The position numbers and the translations under genes are program-made. DNA of 11,702 bases from Haloferacaceae archaeon (GTDB lineage Archaea > Halobacteriota > Halobacteria > Halobacteriales > Haloferacaceae), in the NCBI GenBank assembly GCA_028274825.1, contig JAQCMZ010000112.1:1-11702 (forward strand). The letters are read 5' to 3'. Every line of letters starts with the position of its first letter. Within the stretch, counting starts at the first letter, position 1. Positions 6,362-11,702 of the stretch are shown here, one piece after another. Below the pieces are notes generated by a model. That model was not told where the DNA came from, did not search any database, and worked only from the letters and a program-made list of their open reading frames with translations.

Positions 6362-8883
6362 GGCTCAGTCTCCGTCGAGTCGATACTGTGTCCTGTCTCT
6401 TCGTCTAGAACCCGCGCTTCCTCGAGCAGAAATCCTGCGCCACTGCCGTCATCGGCCTGTGCGGTCCGTTTGAGCAGGTACGACCCTGGAAGCGACTTGT
6501 TCCGAGTTGCACGCAGATACTTCGCAAACAGTGCATCGTCGCGTCCTGCTCCATAACCAAGCTGGATCAGTGCCCCAGCAGCATGAAGCCGGGAGCGAAG
6601 GTCCGACAGCGGAATCTCGGTTCCGTAAAAATCGTGGACCTGTGTGAATCCGCCGCCGATTCTGGCGTGGGTATCGAAGTCACGACCCCGAACGTCTGGA
6701 ATCGGTGACTCAGAGATGACGACACGGAGACCAGTATACGCACTCAGCGCGAGCGCGACAAAAACACCGAAAAACTGGAACTCCGTATTGTTGTCTGTCG
6801 GCTTGAAATATCCGAGTGTTCGCGATCCATACTGACTATTCGCGTCGAACCCCTGGTCCAACGTCTCGACCATCGACCGACCGTGGTCGTTATCGATCAG
6901 GGCAGCCACGTACGAGCCGAGAACTTCGTCTTCGTCGTCCGTTGGTTTACTGATTCCCCGATCTCCGACGCGGAGGACAGCCTCAGCGAGACCACCCAGT
7001 TCTGTCTTCGCTTCAGTGTTAAAATTTGAGATGAATGTGGAATGGCGGCCCCACGACAGCGGTGTATAGAAGTAGTCCGGCACGAAGTGGAACCACAGTC
7101 GGCCGTCTTCACGCCGTCCAGAGCCGGTTTCACGGAGCGAGAGTTCGATCTTGCATGGATAACAGGCCAGGAGTTCATCGGGTTTGCCTGCATCGACGGC
7201 GATATGATTCGAGTAGCCCGCCTGAAGTGTCGTGAGAGATTTCGGAGCCTTCATATCACCTTTGGTACCAGTCGTGCCGCGGTTACAGAGAACGCACGTC
7301 TTCCCGCGGCGACCGCCGGCATATTCGTCGAACGGGTCTGTGAGGTCGTTAGCTTCCTCTTTGATTATCTTTCCATCAAGTGAGATCACATCCCGGAGAT
7401 ACGCAGTCAGCTCTGACCGAAGATTGCCTGCGTGTTCCGATTCCACGATCTCAACCCAGTTTTCGTCGAGTTCGGTAAGTGCGGTGGCGACGTGGTCAGC
7501 GATTTCGGAACTACCAATCAGACCCCTATTCAGCAGGGATTGTGCGATCCCGTAGGAATAGTCCCACTTCCCGCCAGCGGTCAGTGAGAGCTCGTCGGCT
7601 GCGGTTTCCAATCCTTCACGAACAGTCTCGGGAACATCGAAGACTTCGCATGTCGCTACAAGCGCCGATGTGTCAGTACCGGTTGCATCCACCACTGGAT
7701 CGACGAACGACCGCTTGACGGTATATACAAACCGGGCAAGTCCGACAGGTTCGCGGGTCCGTTCGATCTCGAAGGGCAGGTACGCCTCAAGTGCTTCCAT
7801 GCTGTCCGCCATGCTCGATGTTGGGTCGGACGACGGGTCAGCATCCGTTACACCCTTTAGCGCAATCGCTTGGAGTACGGTGTTTGGACCTGCATAGAAG
7901 AAATCCTGATCGTTGATCCCGTAGAAACCCTGGGAGCGAACTGCGAGGTTATCCTCCAATTGTCCGTGATCCTGATACGCCGGATGAGACGTTCGGACGT
8001 TGTCTTTCAGAGTAGCGAACGTCTCCGTGACAAATCCGTCGTCAAGATCAGGCGGAGTTGCATCTTCGGGTGTCAAATAGACACAGCCGTCTTGGTAGAT
8101 GAGCAGCCGTTCGTACCCTGCTGCTTCCAGTGTCTCCGCAATTGCTGCATTTACGAGGTTCGTCAGAATCCCTTTCACCTCACTGAGAACATGGTATCGG
8201 AGATCAGCAGATGCGTTCGGATACGCGCTCGTCAGTGTGTCTACCTGCCGTTTGGTTGCAGCTTCCGGTGTCTCGCTCGATGCGAGTGCATCGGCGAGCC
8301 GGATCAGTGGCCGATAATCGTCGAAGGTGATTGTCGACTGGTCGTGATTCGCCTCCCAGCTATCGTGATGATCGACAGCACAGGAATGGAAATCTTCCAT
8401 CGTGAGCGAATCAGCCCACTCCAGCAGACCGAACTGTTCAACGTATGCTTCGACCTCAGATTTCGGGATATCGAATCGTGTCTTAGCGTCTTCGTCCCGA
8501 TCCGTGTCGAGTTTGTGGATATCGTGAATCGTGAATAGCGCCACCGCGTCTCGAAGTCCATCCTCGTCGTAGGGGTAGCCGCCGACTGACTCTATAAGTT
8601 CGTTCACCCGTGCAAGGGCCGTGACACCGTTCCGAACGTGATTGGCCAGCGATTGATCGGCTTTATCGAACTCGACACTTTTCGCTGGCTCGAATCCCCA
8701 GCCTGCATTGACGAGTTTCGCGTCGATTTGTTTACGGAACGAAGTGACGACACGCTCTTCCACAGTTTCAGTATCGTCTGTTTCCGTCCCCGTGCTGTCT
8801 TTGCTCTCATTGCCGGGATAGTTGTCCAGATGCCCGGCCATGGCATCCGAGACCTCGTTTTTTGATGATCTGTTTTTGTCCAT
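6358..8883 (-). CDS. cas10d: Cas10d (Csc3), type I-D large subunit with HD nuclease
   Basis: Cas10d is the large subunit of the type I-D complex and carries the HD nuclease that in other type I systems is part of Cas3. From ATG 8883 it has 841 residues. The first 45 are acidic and probably disordered. The HD domain (about 75-205) shows His82 in NHVRNG, the paired His120-Asp121 in FTIHDIHK, His166, His172-His173 in VDHHDSW and an Asp in LIRLADAL. A zinc-ribbon pair, CVLC (530-533) and CYPC (574-577), follows. The palm-like C-terminal part has no GGDD, so cyclic oligoadenylate synthesis is not expected. The start was chosen because GAGGA at 8892-8896 lies at a normal distance before ATG 8883; GTG 8898 would add five residues. 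The protein ends without the small-subunit region, which is encoded by the next gene. Confidence 0.93.
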   Translation of the reverse strand: MDKNRSSKNEVSDAMAGHLDNYPGNESKDSTGTETDDTETVEERVVTSFRKQIDAKLVNAGWGFEPAKSVEFDKADQSLANHVRNGVTALARVNELIESVGGYPYDEDGLRDAVALFTIHDIHKLDTDRDEDAKTRFDIPKSEVEAYVEQFGLLEWADSLTMEDFHSCAVDHHDSWEANHDQSTITFDDYRPLIRLADALASSETPEAATKRQVDTLTSAYPNASADLRYHVLSEVKGILTNLVNAAIAETLEAAGYERLLIYQDGCVYLTPEDATPPDLDDGFVTETFATLKDNVRTSHPAYQDHGQLEDNLAVRSQGFYGINDQDFFYAGPNTVLQAIALKGVTDADPSSDPTSSMADSMEALEAYLPFEIERTREPVGLARFVYTVKRSFVDPVVDATGTDTSALVATCEVFDVPETVREGLETAADELSLTAGGKWDYSYGIAQSLLNRGLIGSSEIADHVATALTELDENWVEIVESEHAGNLRSELTAYLRDVISLDGKIIKEEANDLTDPFDEYAGGRRGKTCVLCNRGTTGTKGDMKAPKSLTTLQAGYSNHIAVDAGKPDELLACYPCKIELSLRETGSGRREDGRLWFHFVPDYFYTPLSWGRHSTFISNFNTEAKTELGGLAEAVLRVGDRGISKPTDDEDEVLGSYVAALIDNDHGRSMVETLDQGFDANSQYGSRTLGYFKPTDNNTEFQFFGVFVALALSAYTGLRVVISESPIPDVRGRDFDTHARIGGGFTQVHDFYGTEIPLSDLRSRLHAAGALIQLGYGAGRDDALFAKYLRATRNKSLPGSYLLKRTAQADDGSGAGFLLEEARVLDEETGHSIDSTETEP
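6370..6374 (-). promoter_or_regulatory. Shine-Dalgarno site of the small-subunit gene
   Basis: CGGAG on the minus strand ends eight bases before the ATG at 6361, within the last codons of cas10d. Together with the ATGA overlap it indicates real, separate translation of the small protein rather than a frameshifted end of cas10d. Confidence 0.6.
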
Positions 8884-8891
8884 TCTGATAT

Positions 8892-8896
8892 TCCTC
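8892..8896 (-). promoter_or_regulatory. Shine-Dalgarno site of cas10d
   Basis: GAGGA on the minus strand lies about eight bases before ATG 8883 and favours that start over the GTG at 8898, whose own bases partly form this site. Confidence 0.55.
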
Positions 8897-8906
8897 ACGA
8901 GACTGT

Positions 8907-9776
8907 CTATCCATCACTCACTGCAACGGTGGTAGCGCCACAGCCCCTAGCAACAGAACTCCCGACACCAGAGTACTCAACAAATAACCCGAGTGCCGTC
9001 ACTGCATTCTCGACGGACTCACTCGCATCCTTGAATTCGTAGGCACAGTCGCCGGTGAAACCCTGCCGGAAGAGATTCCGTGTCTCACCGTCCTCGTTTT
9101 CGACACGGTTAACCAACACGGAGTGCGTGTCGTACGTGCGTACGTCGGGTTTCTCGATAACGTTCGCCTCAATTTCGCTGCGACTCAAATCCAGTTCTAA
9201 CGTATCAGGTGCCGACCGATTCCACTTCCCCACCAGTGAGGAAAACACAGCTCCCCGATGTGGGAACATGGTCGTGATCTCGCCGGCTTCCTCGATACAG
9301 GTTGCCGTCTCGAAGGACAGTTCGATTGTCGGGTCAGTTAATTCACCGGCCTGGTCGAGCAACTCGCGCTGTGTCGTGTTTGCGCTCTCGAGCTGCTCGA
9401 CGTGTAACTCGCCGTGACTAAGTTCGATGCAATCTCCTTCCAGTACCACTGCGTTCACTAACGCCTGAAAAATCTCAGTATCGGCTGGATCGATGACACC
9501 CAGCGTCAGTTGATAGGTCTGGTCTGGCAGCAGCGTCTTGTGGAATGACCGCTCGCTGTCACCGAACACACCCTGCAACCCGCTGTTGTGCAGACTGCCC
9601 AGTGGTGAATCGTGAATCCGGGCGCTTACCTCAGCATCGACAGTTTCGAGTACGCCCAGCAGCGCCGAATATACCGAATAGCCATCCGAGATGGGCACTG
9701 GGAAGCGAGACGCCGGTCGGACCGTGATGTCGATCCGGCGTAATGTATTAGTCTGTGTGACATCTTGGTCAATCAT
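8907..9776 (-). CDS. cas6: Cas6, crRNA-processing endoribonuclease
   Basis: Cas6 cuts the repeat RNA below its hairpin and leaves the ATTGAAAC tag. The 289-residue protein from ATG 9776 has the first RAMP strand RRIDITVRP (13-21), an IHDSPLGSLHNSGLQG segment (54-69) similar to the family's N-terminal His/Ser-Pro-Leu region, with His55 or His63 as possible active-site residues, and the C-terminal glycine-rich loop FVEYSGVGSSVARGCG (265-280) diagnostic of Cas6. A frame open to a TTG at 9851 would add 25 residues, but the TATA box lies inside that extension and a GAGGTG site (9783-9788) precedes ATG 9776, so the shorter form is preferred. It is the first gene of the operon, 23 bases before cas10d. 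It is the only cas6 here and so must serve both arrays. Confidence 0.92.
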   Translation of the reverse strand: MIDQDVTQTNTLRRIDITVRPASRFPVPISDGYSVYSALLGVLETVDAEVSARIHDSPLGSLHNSGLQGVFGDSERSFHKTLLPDQTYQLTLGVIDPADTEIFQALVNAVVLEGDCIELSHGELHVEQLESANTTQRELLDQAGELTDPTIELSFETATCIEEAGEITTMFPHRGAVFSSLVGKWNRSAPDTLELDLSRSEIEANVIEKPDVRTYDTHSVLVNRVENEDGETRNLFRQGFTGDCAYEFKDASESVENAVTALGLFVEYSGVGSSVARGCGATTVAVSDG

Positions 9777-9782
9777 CAAATG

Positions 9783-9788
9783 CACCTC
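9783..9788 (-). promoter_or_regulatory. Shine-Dalgarno site of cas6
   Basis: GAGGTG on the minus strand lies six bases before ATG 9776. It supports this start against the TTG at 9851. With the predicted transcription start near 9785 it would be at the very 5' end of the message. Confidence 0.45.
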
Positions 9789-9804
9789 ATCCGTTAACCC
9801 AGCA

Positions 9805-9822
9805 TCATAATAAACGTTTCCC
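9805..9822 (-). promoter_or_regulatory. Promoter of the cas operon (BRE and TATA box)
   Basis: On the minus strand, GGGAAACG (9815-9822) resembles a BRE and is followed by TTTATTATGA (9805-9814), a good haloarchaeal TATA box. Counting about 25 bases from the box puts the transcription start near 9785, just before the ATG of cas6 at 9776, giving a very short leader of around nine bases. All nine cas genes follow with no larger gap than 23 bases, so this is the likely main promoter of the operon. Confidence 0.6.
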
Positions 9823-9837
9823 AAAAACGGGACGGTT

Positions 9838-9877
9838 TCAATTTCATGCAATCAAAATCCTACAGCCGTCAATTTCA
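9838..9877. repeat. Direct repeat TCAATTTCA, 31-bp period
   Basis: TCAATTTCA occurs at 9838-9846 and again at 9869-9877. The 31-base period is about three turns of DNA, so both copies face the same side of the helix. Each is followed shortly by TGCA. They lie between the cas6 and csa3 promoters and may be binding sites for a regulator such as Csa3. The function is inferred. Confidence 0.45.
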
Positions 9878-9886
9878 CTTCTATGC

Positions 9887-9898
9887 AACAGTACTGTT
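9887..9898. promoter_or_regulatory. Perfect palindrome AACAGTACTGTT, candidate operator
   Basis: AACAGTACTGTT is a perfect 12-bp palindrome that abuts and slightly overlaps the likely TATA box of csa3. It is flanked by two copies of TATGCA (9882-9887 and 9901-9906). This position suits a dimeric winged-helix protein that represses its own promoter. Csa3, encoded just downstream, is the obvious candidate; binding is inferred. Confidence 0.5.
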
Positions 9899-9904
9899 TT
9901 TATG
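9895..9904 (+). promoter_or_regulatory. Promoter TATA box of csa3
   Basis: TGTTTTTATG lies about 27 bases before the ATG at 9927, the distance expected for a leaderless haloarchaeal message. It supports the start at 9927 rather than the upstream ATG at 9846, which would precede the promoter. Confidence 0.5.
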
Positions 9905-9926
9905 CACCATCTCCATTGAGACAGTA

Positions 9927-10571
9927 ATGCGGACGTATCTCTCGGCGATCGGGTTCAACAGCACGAGCGTCACGCGCCCGCTATTGAGTCATGGAATCGA
10001 CACTGGCGATGCGGTCGTGTTAATCCGCCCCGATCAGGAACCAGATTCGCGTGCCGAGGAGGCGATCGGAGATGTCGAGCGACTTCTTCAGGAGATTGAA
10101 CCAGATATCGATCTGAGGACGGAGAGAATCGCCCACGATGAATTTCAGACTGCCGTGCTAGAGTGTAGTGACCTGGTTCGGGCTGCTGAGGGGGAGCGGA
10201 TCGTCTCGCTGGGTGGCGGTGCACGGGATGTCTTGCTACCATTGACAATTGCTGCAATGACACACGTTCGATTGGTCTCGGCTGCACTGTTTTTCAGCGA
10301 TCTCGATGGTACGGTTCGGGAGTGGTCACTCCCTCGGCTGACCGCCCACGTACAGGATACGACGCTCGAGACACTCCGAGCGATTTCCACGACAGATGGG
10401 GGAAGTTCAATTCCGGAATTGACCGAGACAACAGGTAAATCCAAGAGTACTATGACACGACATGTGACTTCGTTAGTTGATGAAGGTGCTATTGAAACGT
10501 GGACTGACGGGAAAACAAAGTTTGCCAAGATGACGCTAACCGGGCAGCTGGTCCTTCGGGAACTGGCGTAG
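9927..10571 (+). CDS. csa3: Csa3-like CARF-wHTH transcription regulator
   Basis: Csa3 proteins are CRISPR-linked transcription factors with an N-terminal CARF sensor domain and a C-terminal winged helix. In Sulfolobus, relatives control cas genes and CRISPR leaders. This 214-residue product has a Rossmann-like CARF domain (about 1-135) with the opening MRTYLSAIGFNSTSVTRPLL, the strand AVVLIRP, and the glycine motif SLGGGARD (94-101) likely to contact a ligand. The winged helix follows (about 145-214): SIPELTETTGKSKSTMTRHVTSLVDEGAIE reads as a typical helix-turn-helix, then a wing around DGKTKFAKMTLTG. The start fits a leaderless transcript. It is divergent from the cas operon, and its stop codon is directly followed by the leader of array 2. 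Target genes and ligand are inferred. Confidence 0.88.
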   Translation: MRTYLSAIGFNSTSVTRPLLSHGIDTGDAVVLIRPDQEPDSRAEEAIGDVERLLQEIEPDIDLRTERIAHDEFQTAVLECSDLVRAAEGERIVSLGGGARDVLLPLTIAAMTHVRLVSAALFFSDLDGTVREWSLPRLTAHVQDTTLETLRAISTTDGGSSIPELTETTGKSKSTMTRHVTSLVDEGAIETWTDGKTKFAKMTLTGQLVLRELA

Positions 10572-10680
10572 CTACGTGGACCTTTATTAAGTTCGTGTAC
10601 GGCCACGGTTGACGTAGCCTGGTGACGATATAGGGGGCTGAGAAAGCTTTTTTATCGCTATGGCCGTATTTCCACCCCCT
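10572..10680 (+). promoter_or_regulatory. Leader of CRISPR array 2
   Basis: This 109-base leader starts at the base after the csa3 stop and ends exactly at the first repeat. It matches the inverted leader of array 1 without gaps (about 89 of 109 bases). Fully conserved blocks are GTTGACGTAGCC (10608-10619) and GGCTGAGAAAGCTTTTTTA (10636-10654), and both leaders meet the repeat as CACCCCCT-GTC. CTACGT (10572-10577) and ACGTAG (10612-10617) form a conserved inverted pair. An upstream TATA-like CTTTATTAA is at 10582-10590. The blocks near the repeat are the likely recognition sites for spacer integration and for transcription start. Confidence 0.9.
10648..10655 (+). promoter_or_regulatory. Candidate TATA box of array 2 leader
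   Basis: GAAAGC followed by TTTTTTAT looks like a BRE plus TATA box. It ends about 26 bases before the first repeat, so the predicted transcription start falls at the leader-repeat border. It is conserved with the array 1 leader. Confidence 0.5.
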
Positions 10681-11702
10681 GTCACAACGGGCAGAAAACC
10701 CACACCGGGATTGAAACACGACTACTGAAGCGCCGCCGAGCCAGCCAGCGGTGTCACAACGGGCAGAAAACCCACACCGGGATTGAAACACCACGACCGC
10801 GGCGTTCGCTTTCGCGGGACCTCGTCACAACGGGCAGAAAACCCACACCGGGATTGAAACGCCCCAGATGATTACGAGTCGATAATATACGTCGGGTCAC
10901 AACGGGCAGAAAACCCACACCGGGATTGAAACCACCAACGCCGGGCTAAAAAGCCATGTTAAGCCATGTCACAACGGGCAGAAAACCCACACCGGGATTG
11001 AAACACCAGCCCGCCGACCACCGCGAAGCTATGGAAATGACGTCACAACGGGCAGAAAACCCACACCGGGATTGAAACGCCCCCGACAGACTGGCGGTTC
11101 GACACAGCGGACAGTCACAACGGGCAGAAAACCCACACCGGGATTGAAACGATACCCGACGAAAGGAGTGGTTGCCTCCGGCGCGCGTCACAACGGGCAG
11201 AAAACCCACACCGGGATTGAAACAATTTGTCGTGCAACGTAGCGAGAGCCAAGACGCGCGTCACAACGGGCAGAAAACCCACACCGGGATTGAAACCGAA
11301 CGTCGGGGACAGACCCCGCGAGTTGACCAGTCGTCACAACGGGCAGAAAACCCACACCGGGATTGAAACAACTGATACAAGCCCACAACTCCACTCAGGC
11401 CGATCGTCACAACGGGCAGAAAACCCACACCGGGATTGAAACCATTTAGTTCTACAGCGCCAAGCACTGGAGGATGTCACAACGGGCAGAAAACCCACAC
11501 CGGGATTGAAACCCGTCCTGAGCTATTCTTTCTGAACAGGCCCCAGAGTCACAACGGGCAGAAAACCCACACCGGGATTGAAACATGTTCCGTTCACGAC
11601 CTGGCCCGACAGCTCCCGCGTCACAACGGGCAGAAAACCCACACCGGGATTGAAACTCCTCACAGGACTCGCGGCCGATGGACCTGTAAAACGGTCACAA
11701 CG
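10681..11702 (+). CRISPR. CRISPR array 2, 14 full repeats, continues past the window
   Basis: The 37-base repeat starts GTCACAACGGGC and ends CCGGGATTGAAAC. Complete copies begin at 10681, 10753, 10824, 10896, 10968, 11042, 11114, 11187, 11260, 11333, 11406, 11476, 11548 and 11620, and a fifteenth is cut at 11694-11702. All complete copies read as identical. The 14 spacers are 33-37 bases long (35, 34, 35, 35, 37, 35, 36, 36, 36, 36, 33, 35, 35, 37) and all different. CCC-ACACC-GGG forms a three-pair hairpin just before the 8-base tag ATTGAAAC, so Cas6 should cut after the GGG. Leader position and tag both give rightward transcription. The end of the array is not in the window, and open reading frames across it are repeat artefacts. 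Confidence 0.98.

Noticed and set aside
5951..6556. 201-codon plus-strand frame opposite the small-subunit gene and the end of cas10d
   Set aside because: Antisense shadow of two coding genes; Cys- and Arg-rich composition unlike haloarchaeal proteins.
7870..8538. 222-codon plus-strand frame opposite cas10d
   Set aside because: It is antisense to the HD-containing part of a well-supported gene, has no family motif and no promoter or ribosome site noticed.
9777..9851. Longer cas6 starting at TTG 9851
   Set aside because: TTG starts are rare in haloarchaea, the cas TATA box lies inside the extension, and ATG 9776 has a ribosome site and a normal start for the RAMP fold.
9846..9926. Longer csa3 starting at ATG 9846
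   Set aside because: The extra 27 residues precede the predicted TATA box and the CARF domain begins at MRTYLSAIGF; they cover the operator region.
9777..9926. Full CreTA-type toxin-antitoxin RNA pair
   Set aside because: Only the 8-base tag matches; no repeat-like stem before it, no mini-ORF toxin and no guide match were seen, so only the tag is reported.
10946..11467. Open frames of 64-101 codons on both strands across array 2
   Set aside because: They consist of translated 37-base repeats (recurring NPGVGFLPVVT or GRKPTPG-type strings) and are artefacts.
10718..11693. Self-targeting spacers against this locus
   Set aside because: No spacer was seen by eye to match the cas genes or leaders; a program search is needed for the rest of the genome.

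Overview
The window holds an essentially complete type I-D CRISPR-Cas locus from what looks like a halophilic archaeon (class Halobacteria). Reasons: strongly acidic proteins, archaeal BRE/TATA-type promoter elements, a Csa3-type CARF-HTH regulator, and Cas10d/Csc2/Csc1 effector proteins with the HD nuclease on Cas10d and a Cas3 that is helicase only. G+C judged by eye is moderate, not the very high value of many haloarchaea. No species can be named from the sequence.

Layout, left to right. Positions 1-78 are the leader-proximal end of CRISPR array 1, which runs leftward on the minus strand; 79-187 is its leader. A nine-gene minus-strand operon fills 194-9776. In transcription order it reads cas6, cas10d (csc3), a separate small gene that I read as cas11d, cas7d (csc2), cas5d (csc1), cas3', cas4, cas1, cas2. 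Genes are tightly packed with several ATGA overlaps. The 150-base divergent promoter region 9777-9926 separates cas6 from csa3, which runs rightward and ends at 10571. The leader of array 2 (10572-10680) starts at the next base. Array 2 (10681-11702, running off the window) has 14 complete identical 37-base repeats, a 15th cut by the window end, and 14 spacers.

How it works together. Cas4, Cas1 and Cas2 add spacers at the leader ends. Cas6 cuts the repeat RNA at a short CCC/GGG hairpin, leaving an ATTGAAAC 5' tag. Csc2 forms the backbone, Csc1 caps the tag end, Cas10d is the large subunit and carries the HD nuclease, and the small protein probably forms the Cas11 filament. Cas3' supplies the helicase motor. 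Csa3 probably controls the operon, the leaders or both.

The most notable points are: (1) the small subunit is a free-standing gene rather than the C-terminal end of cas10d; (2) the locus is bracketed by two outward-facing arrays whose 109-base leaders are inverted copies (about 89 of 109 identical, no gaps) while their repeats differ at 7 of 37 positions; (3) a CARF regulator is present but the local Cas10d shows no GGDD cyclase motif; (4) the divergent promoter carries a perfect 12-bp palindrome, a 31-bp-spaced direct repeat and an isolated copy of the crRNA tag sequence.
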